Made by a program: the position numbers and the translations under genes. From positions 1 through 28,881 of the IMG/VR virus record IMGVR_UViG_3300023222_000330: a stretch of DNA of 28,881 bases, one strand, 5' to 3'. Under the pieces are notes generated by a model. That model searched no databases, was not told the DNA's origin, and worked only from the letters and a program-made list of their open reading frames with translations. Each line of letters begins with the position of its first letter. Position 1 is the stretch's first letter. Below are positions 6,900 through 15,300 of this stretch, piece after piece. This DNA is from a virus.

Positions 6900-7568
6900 A
6901 TGAGTGGCGAAGACAAAGATACCAAGACACCAGAAACCAAGACTGATGGTGCGGTAACTGAAGAGGATCTGCTCAAGAGCCTCTCCGAACTCGAAGGCAA
7001 GAAGCCCGAAGAGGAAAAGAAGACACCTGAAGAGTTGAAGGTGGAGACAGCCGCTCTCGAGAAGAGCGCTGCCGACAAAATCAAGGACGAAGCCTCCGAG
7101 GACTTGAAGAAAGCCCTCGACGTCAGTTCTGCTCTTTCCGAAATCACGAGCTTGTTGGGTGCCCATATGGACGACGGTCTGGAGCAACTCCAGAAGTCAG
7201 TCGCCTCGGCCGCCGAGCGAGACGTCAAGATCATCGCTGTCCTGGAACTCTTCAAGAAGAGCCTTGAGGAGATGAAGGAGACCATCGCTGCATTCGGTGG
7301 TCAGCCGGCCAAGAAGCCCGAAGCGAAGGTAACCACCGACGCGAAGGACGTTCTCGAGAAGAAAGCCGAAGGAGGCGATCTCGACGGCGAGAAGGCGAAG
7401 ATCAGCCGTCCGGAGGTGCTTCAAACCATGGAGCGTCTTGTCAAGAGCTGCGAAGAAGAGGATGACAAGCGGCGCTGGATCAATGCTGCAGTCACGTTTG
7501 AATCAACCGGCCAGATTAGCAACAAGGACCTCTTAGAGGTCCAGAGTGAGTTGGCCAAAGCCGCTTAG
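6900..7568 (+). CDS. Scaffold-like protein
   Basis: A 222-residue, very charged protein rich in Glu, Lys, Asp and Ala, predicted largely helical and coiled-coil, with no cysteine until the C-terminal region. Composition, size and position between protease and major capsid protein are those of a scaffolding protein, which fills the procapsid and is removed on maturation. The start ATG 6900 has a good AGGAG at 6887-6891. The call rests on position and composition, since scaffolds share little sequence. Confidence 0.65.
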   Translation: MSGEDKDTKTPETKTDGAVTEEDLLKSLSELEGKKPEEEKKTPEELKVETAALEKSAADKIKDEASEDLKKALDVSSALSEITSLLGAHMDDGLEQLQKSVASAAERDVKIIAVLELFKKSLEEMKETIAAFGGQPAKKPEAKVTTDAKDVLEKKAEGGDLDGEKAKISRPEVLQTMERLVKSCEEEDDKRRWINAAVTFESTGQISNKDLLEVQSELAKAA

Positions 7569-7597
7569 CCGCGAACTGAAGAAGAGGAGAAGGGAAC

Positions 7598-8971
7598 ATG
7601 TTCGAGCAGATGCTCACAAACGCTGACGGCTTCGGTGAGGCGACTATTGCTGAACTAGCCGAGCTCCGAAAGGCGCTCGAAATCGGTACCAGCCAGCCTG
7701 TCACCGGATTCGGATTCGATGCACTACGAGTAGAGTCGCTGGAGTCGACGCTCAAACTGCTCACTTACAGTGCGCAACACGTCAGGTTGTGGAACCAGAT
7801 CCCCAAGCAGGAAGCGTTCTCGACGGTTGAAGAGTACAACCGCTTAATCACGTACGGTACCGACGGAGGTGGCTTCGTTCCGTCAGGCGCCCTACCGGAA
7901 GAAGAGGACACTCTGTACGAGCGTGCTGACCAGAAGGTCAAGTACATCGGCTCGACGCGATCGGTCCATCACCCGGCAACGCTGGTTCGAACAATTCCAC
8001 CCGATCTCATCGGGCAAGAGACGCAGAATGGCGCTCTCTGGATCATGGGCAAGGTCAATCGCGCCCTCTATTACGCGGATGAGGCTGTCATTCCGCTGGA
8101 GTTTACCAGCCTGACCCAGCAGATCATCGCTGGCGGCGGTAACGTCTTTGATCTCGCAGGTGCGGGTCTTGACGGTGACACTCTGAATGACGCTGCTCAG
8201 ATCATCGTGGACAACTTCGGTATTCCACAGAAGATGTTCTCCAACTCGAAGGTCTTCACTGACTTTGACAAAGCCTTCCACGACTCGCAACGTTGGGCCA
8301 GCCCAGGTGCGACGGTCGGTATCGGCGGCACCCCGCTGTCAGGATGGCGGACGCTGGTCGGTGAGATTGGCTTCGAGCCGGATGTCTTCGTAACTCGCGG
8401 CAGCGAGCCGCCTACCTCTCAAACGAACCAGAAGGCTCCGAATCCGCCAGCTCTGTCGGCAAGTGGTATCGGCGCGAATGCGGCCTCGAAGTTCGTCGCG
8501 GCAGATGCGGGAGACTACATCTACCAGGTATCGGCGATCAACAGCTTCGGCGAGTCGGCTGCATCGGCGGCAACAGCAGCTCAATCACTGGCAGCTGGCC
8601 AGTCGGTTGATATCTCCATTGCGGATGGCGGCGGAACGTTCCCGGCAACGGGCTACAAGATCTACCGCACCGAGGTGGATGGCACGCAGACCTTCTTCAC
8701 CAACCTGTCTATCCCCAGAGCGAAGGTTGGCGGCGCGCCCAGTTCGCCGACGGTCTTTACGGATGTCAACGAGTGGCGTCCTCGTACGACAATCGGGTTA
8801 GTCCTCGACATGACGAACCAGAGCTTGAGCTTCAAGCAGCTGGCTCCGATGATGAAGATGAACCTCGCAGTCGTATCGCCCGCGATCCGCTGGATGCAGT
8901 TGCTCTACGGTACTCCGATCGTCTACGCTCCCAAGAAGAACGTAGTGATTAAGAATATCGGCAACATCTAG
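7598..8971 (+). CDS. Major capsid protein with apparent Ig/FN3-like insertion
   Basis: A 457-residue protein right after the scaffold and before a strong terminator, with an excellent ribosome site (AGGAGAAGGG). The N-terminal part ('ESTLKLLTYSAQHVRLWNQIPKQ', 'GGFVPSGALPEEED', then 'RSVHHPATLVRTI') and the last 50 residues ('MNLAVVSPAIRWMQLLYGTP') have the look of HK97-fold capsid proteins that keep an uncleaved N-arm. Residues about 268-391 differ: small-residue-rich strands such as 'GDYIYQVSAINSFGESAAS' and 'GYKIYRTEVDGTQTFFTNL' match the FN3/Ig-like beta-sandwich type found as surface decorations on phages. The insert sits between 'FVTRGSEPP' and 'EWRPRTTIGLVLDM'. The capsid call is from context plus pattern; the insert type is inferred from strand patterns. 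Confidence 0.8.
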   Translation: MFEQMLTNADGFGEATIAELAELRKALEIGTSQPVTGFGFDALRVESLESTLKLLTYSAQHVRLWNQIPKQEAFSTVEEYNRLITYGTDGGGFVPSGALPEEEDTLYERADQKVKYIGSTRSVHHPATLVRTIPPDLIGQETQNGALWIMGKVNRALYYADEAVIPLEFTSLTQQIIAGGGNVFDLAGAGLDGDTLNDAAQIIVDNFGIPQKMFSNSKVFTDFDKAFHDSQRWASPGATVGIGGTPLSGWRTLVGEIGFEPDVFVTRGSEPPTSQTNQKAPNPPALSASGIGANAASKFVAADAGDYIYQVSAINSFGESAASAATAAQSLAAGQSVDISIADGGGTFPATGYKIYRTEVDGTQTFFTNLSIPRAKVGGAPSSPTVFTDVNEWRPRTTIGLVLDMTNQSLSFKQLAPMMKMNLAVVSPAIRWMQLLYGTPIVYAPKKNVVIKNIGNI

Positions 8972-8986
8972 GCAACCAGAGGTTGC
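8972..8986 (+). other. Short hairpin after the capsid gene
   Basis: GCAACC (8972-8977) pairs with GGTTGC (8981-8986) around AGA, directly after the capsid stop. It has no T-tract of its own and precedes the main terminator. It might protect the 3' end of the capsid message. Confidence 0.3.
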
Positions 8987-9003
8987 TAGGCAACCGAGTA
9001 ACG

Positions 9004-9038
9004 GGGGCGGTATCAAATGGTACCGCCCCTTTATTTTA
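9004..9038 (+). terminator. Rho-independent terminator after major capsid gene
   Basis: A perfect 9-bp stem, GGGGCGGTA (9004-9012) with TACCGCCCC (9021-9029), an 8-base loop, and a TTTATTTTA tail. It ends about 10 bases before the next start codon, so its tail runs straight into that gene's AGGAGAA ribosome site. It would lower transcription of downstream genes relative to capsid. Confidence 0.9.
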
Positions 9039-9048
9039 GGAGAAGAAC

Positions 9049-9486
9049 ATGAGCGAGACTAAAGTGAAAGTCCGCCACCTCAAGAAAAGAGCTTGTGTAG
9101 TTAACACGATGTACGGTGAAGTCCAGCTTGATGATGAAGGTGGAGTGACAAACCAGAGCGATCTCGACTGCTCAACCGAGGACTTACTCGACCTACCCAA
9201 CTTTGTGGATGCGAAGTTGTTCGCACCCCGGCCTGAGGCCGGATCGGTAAAGCAAGCCAGGGAGACTGCCGAGCAGACAACAGCCGCAAAGGCTTCTTCT
9301 TCGGCTGGACCGAGCGACGCAGACTACGCCGATATTATCGCTGAGTTGATAGATGAAGGCGCAGCTTGTACCAGCGAAGGATACATCCAGATGGATGTCC
9401 TCAACGCAACCCTACGAGAGAGGGATCTGCCAACTATCAGCGGAACCAGGCGGAAGGAGATCAGCGAAGCATTCAGTGCTGAGTAG
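9049..9486 (+). CDS. Hypothetical virion-region protein
   Basis: A 145-residue acidic protein with a strong AGGAGAAG ribosome site. The first 60 residues look like a small beta domain ('KVKVRHLKKRACVVNTMYGEV'). A low-complexity Ala/Ser/Thr linker follows (about 65-90), then a short helical module ('DVLNATLRERDLP' then 'ISGTRRKEISEAF') that resembles the helix-extended-helix modules found at the C-termini of some phage head proteins. The position directly after capsid suggests a head accessory role, but no family is recognised. Its TAG stop is followed in the same frame by the next ORF. Confidence 0.7.
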   Translation: MSETKVKVRHLKKRACVVNTMYGEVQLDDEGGVTNQSDLDCSTEDLLDLPNFVDAKLFAPRPEAGSVKQARETAEQTTAAKASSSAGPSDADYADIIAELIDEGAACTSEGYIQMDVLNATLRERDLPTISGTRRKEISEAFSAE

Positions 9487-9495
9487 TCGAGCGCA

Positions 9496-10023
9496 TTGAG
9501 AGCGAACGCATATCCAAGCGAACAAGAGATCGTTAAAGGTCTCAAGCCGAAAGAGGGCGCTAAATCTCTGCCGGAGATTCTAGAGCTGGCTAAAAGAACT
9601 GCTGGGATTCTTGTAGATGAGCCTGTAAGTCGGCGTCGGTTTACGGGCTTAATCTTTTTAGATGATGGTCTGACTCGTCTAGTTCACTTTCCAGTAAGCA
9701 AAGTCAAGGTGGCAGATCAGGTCGTCAGTCGTACAGAGATTGATGAGCTTCTCGGAGTATTGAGCAAAGTAATGCCTCGGGATGAGTATCTAGTTTCGTA
9801 CGAGGTTGGCTATTCTGATGGCAGTGTGCCAGCGGTTATTAAAGAATTGGTGACTGCGTTAAGTCGTTATCTGTACTCGGGGTCTGTTGATTTCAGAAGT
9901 GAGATAATCGGACTCGTTGAAGTAGCTCGAATCTTAAGAAAGAGAGCGAGAGATCATAGAGATGGTTACCAAGTTGACAGAGAGGGCTCGAGTCAAGGAT
10001 TTACTTGCCATAGCCCGAGCTGA
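9496..10023 (+). CDS. Head-tail connector-like protein
   Basis: A 175-residue ORF. No ATG or GTG lies near its 5' end; TTG 9496 is the only reasonable start, and the frame continues upstream directly into the TAG of the preceding gene. The 'YEVGYSDGSVPAVIKELVTALSRYLY' region (about 112-137) matches the strand-plus-helix end of phage head-tail adaptor proteins, in which residues after a 'GY' strand are followed by 'P..I..a...l'. This type of protein docks under the portal. The last 20 residues are read in a region that also encodes the next gene (62-base overlap). Moderate confidence in family. Confidence 0.6.
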   Translation: MRANAYPSEQEIVKGLKPKEGAKSLPEILELAKRTAGILVDEPVSRRRFTGLIFLDDGLTRLVHFPVSKVKVADQVVSRTEIDELLGVLSKVMPRDEYLVSYEVGYSDGSVPAVIKELVTALSRYLYSGSVDFRSEIIGLVEVARILRKRARDHRDGYQVDREGSSQGFTCHSPS

Positions 10024-10609
10024 TACTTTTCACGATAGCGACTTAAAAGCTCTGATAGAGCAGACTTCTGAAGAAGTCGAACGCATCACTCGACGAAATT
10101 TCGCTCTGGCTGCGAGAGTGGAATTCTTTAAGAGCTACGATAACGATGGGGTTGATCCGTGGCCACAGTATCTCCATCTTGACTTCCCTATCGACCAGCA
10201 AGCAACCTTTGAAATTATTTGGGCGTTGTATGGTCGCCATGATGAAAATGGTATTCTTGTCGATCCAGAAGACTTCCGGATTGACTTCGACACCGGCATA
10301 GTGACAATCCACGGAAGTTCGAACATAACAACTCAAATTCTCCCATTGGGGAGGAAACCTTGGTGGCAGTTCTCGCCAGACGGATTCAGAGTGACCTATA
10401 CGGGTGGCTTTCCTGTGACAGTAGCTCCGTCTGGTCCGGAAGATCCACTAGATGATTTCGAAGTCATTCAAGTGCCGCAAGCTCTTCAATATGTGGTAGC
10501 CCGGAAGATCAAGCAGGACTTCACTGAGTGTGGAATGTGTCAACCGTGGACAGCAGAACAGCGTGAATGGCTGAAGCCGTGGACAAAGAAGGATATCCTT
10601 TTTTCTTAG
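9962..10609 (+). CDS. Head-tail adaptor (gp6-like connector)
   Basis: A 215-residue protein from ATG 9962. It has the full gp6-type adaptor pattern: 'FHDSDLKALIEQTSEEVERITRRNF' (helices), 'YLHLDFPID' (the L-x-L-x-x-P-I strand), 'FRIDFDTGIVTI', 'FRVTYTGGFPV', and a closing helix 'PQALQYVVARKIKQDF'. Such proteins form a ring on the portal that links it to the stopper and tail. It overlaps the preceding connector-like gene, which may be its partner. A second adaptor candidate occurs at 17736, so the division of labour is unclear. Confidence 0.75.
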   Translation: MVTKLTERARVKDLLAIARADTFHDSDLKALIEQTSEEVERITRRNFALAARVEFFKSYDNDGVDPWPQYLHLDFPIDQQATFEIIWALYGRHDENGILVDPEDFRIDFDTGIVTIHGSSNITTQILPLGRKPWWQFSPDGFRVTYTGGFPVTVAPSGPEDPLDDFEVIQVPQALQYVVARKIKQDFTECGMCQPWTAEQREWLKPWTKKDILFS

Positions 10610-10705
10610 CCGTATGCTTGTGGACTGGTAGTTTTTCGGGTCTAAATGAGGTTTCAATAACTATGATGAGTGAAACTTGTCACTAGTTTGGTTAAGGAGA
10701 GAAGT

Positions 10706-11014
10706 ATGGCAGCCCCGAAAACGGTAGCCGAAGCGCGAAAGCAGATGCAGACTGCGCGGCTGAAGAAAAAGGGTGACAAAGATTACCCGAAGTTTTACGC
10801 CAACCAGCCGGTGCAGCTTGTTAAGGCCCAAGCAAACGCGCAGTTCAAAGGTGCCCAAGCAACGCTGAGGGCAGCGAACGAGACTCTCGCCATAGCCGAA
10901 ATTACAGGGGAGGGATTGGAAGAGGCTCAGAAGGCGCAAGCCATCGCCGCCCTCGTGGTTCAGAAAGCAACGCCGGATAGCTCGGGTGCTTCGGCCAGCC
11001 TCTCAGGAGCATAG
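10706..11014 (+). CDS. Hypothetical alanine-rich helical protein
   Basis: A 102-residue protein; ATG 10706 is chosen because AAGGAGAG lies at the right distance upstream, while the frame is open back to GTG 10670. It is rich in Ala, Lys and Gln, and predicted helical throughout ('KTVAEARKQMQTARLKKKG', 'GEGLEEAQKAQAIAAL'), ending in a Ser/Ala tail. No family is recognised. The 96 bases before it hold a small inverted repeat (AGTGA/TCACT at 10669-10684) but no convincing promoter. Confidence 0.65.
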   Translation: MAAPKTVAEARKQMQTARLKKKGDKDYPKFYANQPVQLVKAQANAQFKGAQATLRAANETLAIAEITGEGLEEAQKAQAIAALVVQKATPDSSGASASLSGA

Positions 11015-11017
11015 AGC

Positions 11018-11464
11018 ATGTCAGCGACAAATCTATTCGAAGACGATCTCCTCGATCTTATCTTCACGAACGTAGCTGCTCCGAACGTTGGCGACGCCGG
11101 CGGATTACTGCCCTCAGCCACGGCTGGTAACTGGCATATCTCGCTTCACACCGGCAACGCAATCTCCGACACCTCAACCCTACAGACCGACAACGAGGCT
11201 GCCTACACGGGCTATGCCAGACAAGCAGTTGTCCGATCAGTGGCAGGTTGGACAGTCGCCACGGGTACTGCTACCAACGACGCTGCGATCACCTTCCCGA
11301 TCTCAACATCAGGCCCGGAGACGGAGACCGATGTTGGCCTTGGGTTCGCAGCCGCTGGCGCGGGTGTATTGCAGATCTTCTCAACCCTTGACGCGGATCT
11401 CGTCGTCAATAACGGTGTAACACCGGAGTTTGCTATCTCGGCACTGGCTATCTCGCTAGACTAA
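11018..11464 (+). CDS. Virion protein of the LHTG/GYARQ family
   Basis: A 148-residue protein, AGGAGC before ATG 11018. It matches a widespread small phage structural family: 'WHISLHTG' (residues 39-46), then 'YTGYARQAVVRS' (63-74), 'NDAAITFPIS', and a closing strand pattern 'VNNGVTPEFAISALAISLD'. Members form small beta-sandwich virion proteins, found with head or tail genes and often described as minor tail or fibre-associated. The exact position in the particle is unknown. Here it lies in the connector region rather than near the tail tip. Confidence 0.7.
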   Translation: MSATNLFEDDLLDLIFTNVAAPNVGDAGGLLPSATAGNWHISLHTGNAISDTSTLQTDNEAAYTGYARQAVVRSVAGWTVATGTATNDAAITFPISTSGPETETDVGLGFAAAGAGVLQIFSTLDADLVVNNGVTPEFAISALAISLD

Positions 11465-11481
11465 GTCTAGTATAGAATAGC

Positions 11482-11964
11482 ATGAAGGATCTGTTCACAG
11501 CGGAGCAAGTCAACGTTCAGCAAGGACTTGACTTGGTCCAACTCCAATTGGGCTCAAACAAGATTCGGCTGTACTATCAGACAGTCTTCAAGATCTGCTC
11601 CAGCCTACAGGGAGCCTCCAAGTTAGCAATGCAACATGAAGGGGTAAACGCCTCTTTGTGGGCTAAACTGGCGGTTTACGATAGTACTGACGTCGGTGTC
11701 CCCTTGCATTTTGAGTACAGGCGTTCAGGGAACGTTGCTAACCTGACTAACTGGAAGGTAGCGTTCGAAGGAGCACTAGTTGTTCTCACGTTGGATGACC
11801 TTACGGCTAAGTTCCATTACACTGATGCTGCTAAATTGACTGTTTGGCTGAGGCGAGCAGCCAAACAAGCGAAGAATTGGTCAGGCGATAGGAGTCGACA
11901 GTGGAGCACGTTTGCCCACTTATCCGACGCTGAGGAGAATGACAAGATCGCCTATTCCACGTAG
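11482..11964 (+). CDS. Hypothetical protein, 160 residues
   Basis: I do not recognise this protein. It starts at ATG 11482 after a short gap, lacks membrane segments, and has a mixed composition with strand-like and helix-like stretches ('LVQLQLGSNKIRLYY', 'TDAAKLTVWLRRAAKQAKNW'). It is the last gene before a strong terminator and so probably the end of the 9049-11964 transcription unit. Confidence 0.65.
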   Translation: MKDLFTAEQVNVQQGLDLVQLQLGSNKIRLYYQTVFKICSSLQGASKLAMQHEGVNASLWAKLAVYDSTDVGVPLHFEYRRSGNVANLTNWKVAFEGALVVLTLDDLTAKFHYTDAAKLTVWLRRAAKQAKNWSGDRSRQWSTFAHLSDAEENDKIAYST

Positions 11965-12003
11965 GCCGGGTCGTCAGCCGTAACCACCGGGTTTATAGAT
12001 GAA

Positions 12004-12044
12004 GCTAGGCGTCTTGCGAGATTGAGACGTCTGGCTTTTTTATT
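12004..12044 (+). terminator. Rho-independent terminator
   Basis: An 11-bp stem with two G-T pairs: GCTAGGCGTCT (12004-12014) with AGACGTCTGGC (12025-12035), a 10-base loop, then TTTTTT. As with the terminator after the capsid gene, the next gene's GGAGGGACGAGG ribosome site begins almost immediately. It separates the connector block from the giant repeat protein. Confidence 0.9.
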
Positions 12045-12056
12045 GGAGGGACGAGG

Positions 12057-12374
12057 ATGCCGATCCAGATATCACGCAGAGGGCCCCGACTAATCTTTCG
12101 GGAACACCTCGATCGAAACGGGCCAGCCCTTTCTCTCGCTTTCGGAGACAAGGCGACTCTTAGGACAAACCTCAATTCTGTTCTCAACGATGGTGACGAA
12201 GTCGTTATGGCAGGTAGGTTCCGTCAGGAGCAGGATACTACCATCAGACCCATCGCTATTTTCAGGAATCAAGCAGATGCAGATGCCTTTGTAACAGCGA
12301 AAGGAACGGGGTTTTCGAGGAGAACCCAAGGTGTAGCTGCCGATGGGTTCGCCTTCGTGGTGACCCAGGACTAA
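12057..12374 (+). CDS. Hypothetical protein before the giant repeat protein
   Basis: A 105-residue protein with a strong GGAGGGACGAGG ribosome site directly before ATG 12057. It is arginine-rich at the N-terminus ('ISRRGPRLIFREHLDRNG') and strand-like afterwards. No family is recognised. It sits between a terminator and the fibre-like gene, four bases before the latter, so it may be a partner, attachment or folding protein for it; that is inference from position only. Confidence 0.65.
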   Translation: MPIQISRRGPRLIFREHLDRNGPALSLAFGDKATLRTNLNSVLNDGDEVVMAGRFRQEQDTTIRPIAIFRNQADADAFVTAKGTGFSRRTQGVAADGFAFVVTQD

Positions 12375-12378
12375 TTGA

Positions 12379-15300
12379 ATGGCCGACGTCACTATCCTTG
12401 ATGCTGCTGCTTCCGGTAGTGCAGATGGCGATACATTCGCGGTTTCAGCGGGTGTCGATCGCGGCCTAATAATCGGTTACCAGGGCGAGGGTAGTACTGG
12501 AACACCGAATGGCGTGACCCTTACTTGGGGCGGCCAGGCGATGACGAACATCGGGACTGTCTTCGTTAACGGCATCGGTTGCGAGGTCACCCTTTTCCTA
12601 CTTCTTGACGCTGGTATTGCTGCAGCATCCAGCACTACGATGGCATTTACCGGTGAGCAAGCCTCCTTCACATGGCATGCGATCAGCTTTGAGAATGTCG
12701 ATCAGACGGGCGGTGCTACTACTGTCCCCGAGCAGCAAGAGGATTCGACTGGAGCGTCTACTCCAAACCCGCTGACCGGTGCCGATATCACTGCTGGAGA
12801 TGGTGCGGCTGTTGTTGCTCTCGCTGGTGTTGGCAACTCCACGAGCGCGACCTGGCAATCGGATCTTACCGAGCAAACTGATCAAACAGTCGGGACAACG
12901 GGCGGTTCGATGGCGACGGGCCTCTTCGCGACCGGCCAGAGTGTTACCGTCGAAGCAACTTGGGCAGACCAGAACCGCGCGGTTGTTGTCTCGGTCGAGC
13001 TGGCTCCATCTGCACCGGGACAGATAGCAGCAACCCCAGACCTGGCAATCACAGCAGCCGCTGATCTAGAAGCTCAAGGTAAGTTGGATGCAGCCATAGC
13101 CATGGTCTTTGCGGCTACTGCCGATCTAAGACATCAAGGTCGAACAGACGCCTCCGCGCTTCTATCGATAACGGCAGCAGCCGACTTGAATGCGTTAGGA
13201 GCCCTAGCAGCCACAGCTACATTGGGGATATCTGCACTCGCCAGAATGCGAGATGCTAATGCGGAGAGTTGGTACAAGACGGGGGAATTTGCCACTCCAG
13301 CGTCGGGTCCAACTGTTGTAGATATTACCGACAAGGGTCGGAACCCGTTCGGTATCCATTTCTCCTGGACAGACAACACCGCCGACCAGACGATCCAGCC
13401 TGACGCCCAGCTCGGGCACGGATTCAGCGACGGAACGAACCATCGGGCCGTGGTCCACAACGCCGAGGACGGTGCCTCGAATAATTTCCGGCAGTCGATG
13501 ATCGACGCCTGCATATTTATCGTCGATCCAACAGATGATTCGGTCCTGGTCGAGGCTACTGTTACTTTCCAGGCGACGACTTTTACTGTTGTTTATACAA
13601 CGGTCGCGGCAGGTTTCCGGCTTCATTGGGAGCTTTGGGGTGGAGACGGTGCTGCGGTTGTAGCCGATGTTGGTGCCGACGCTGCGCCTGTCACCGGACT
13701 TGGCATGGCGAACGGCGACCTCCTCTTGGGCTTCACGTCCGGCGAGCAGTTCCCAGCATCAAGTCAGTTCGCTTACCAATCCTACGGAGCTGCTCAGGAT
13801 ACCCCCGCCGGCATCAATCAGTGGTGCCTGTTCAAGTACATGGGCGACAATGACGAGGACGAGCAGGGATCAGCGCTGACCTCAACTGACTTTATGGGTC
13901 AGTACGATGTCGACTTCGCTGACTGGACGATCCAGATCACATCGATCACCGGCGACGGCTTCAACTGGAACGGCAGCAACGGTGACCACTTCGCCTATAT
14001 GCTGCTCGATCTTAGCAGGACACTGGTTGATGTCGGCACGATGACGAAAACGACGACCGTGCCGTCACCGGGTACACATACGTTCCCCGACCTTGGATTC
14101 ATACCGGCTGGCTACGCAGTCGCATCGGCGAGTGACGTAAACGAAGACCGAGACGTGAACCAAAACATGCGCGGCTCGTTTGGGTCATTCGATGGTGCTG
14201 GCACAGGTCACTCGATCTACGCGATTACGACCCAGGACGAGAATACGCCGCGCGATTCTTACAGCTCGTCGATTAACGTCATAAACATGGGTCAAGATTT
14301 CGGCGGCGCGAACATTCAAAGCATGGGCGAAGCGCAGCCGATCTCGAACTCGACGCCCCAGATTATCTTCGATCCGAACACGAACCAGCCGGAGATCATT
14401 GGTTATTACGCTATAGAATATCGACAAGTTCCCCTGGTTGCGGATCCACAGCTCACGATCACAGCAGCCGCAGATCTAAATGCTCAAGGTAAACTAGATG
14501 CCACACCCGATCTGGCAATTACAGCTGTAGCTGATCTAAACGCTACTGGTGCACTAGCAGCAACTCCAGACCTGGCAATAACAGCCACAGCAGACCTAGA
14601 AGGGCAAGTCGGTGCGATATCAGCCACTCCAGATCTAGCGATAACGGCAGCAGCTGACCTGAAAGCAAAAGGTGCTCTGGCTGCTACGGCTGACCTGGTG
14701 TTTGCTGCAGCAACTGCCCTATTGCGGGGACTAGGTGCATTAGGGGCAAGCGCTGCCCTGACTTTCGCCGCAGCGGCTGATCTCGAAGCAACCGGCGCCC
14801 TGAATGCTTCACCAGCCCTTGCAATCACAGCTGCTGCTGACCTCGAAGCAACCGGAGCTTTATCAGCCACTGCTGCCCTGGCCATTACTGCGACAGCAGA
14901 CCTGAAGGGTAGGGGTGCACTGAGTGCTTCACCAGCCCTGGTCTTTGCGTTAACGGCAGATCTTCGACAGGCAGCTGCTCAGATCTCTGCTTCGCCAGCT
15001 TTAGCTATCACAGCAACTGCGGATCTAAAGGCAACCGGCGCCCTCAACGCAGCCCCAGCACTAGCTATAACAGCGGCAGCAGACCTGAATGCGACAGGTG
15101 CACTGAATGCTACTCCAGATCTAGCGATTACCGCTGCTGCGGATCTGAACGCCACGGGAGCGCTAGCTGCCACTCCAGACCTGGCGATAACAGCCGCAGC
15201 GGACTTGAACGCCACGGGAGCGTTGAACGCGACTGCCGCGCTAGTCTTTGCTGCCACGGCTGACCTGCAAGGAGCAGAAGGTGCTATAACAGCTTCTCCA

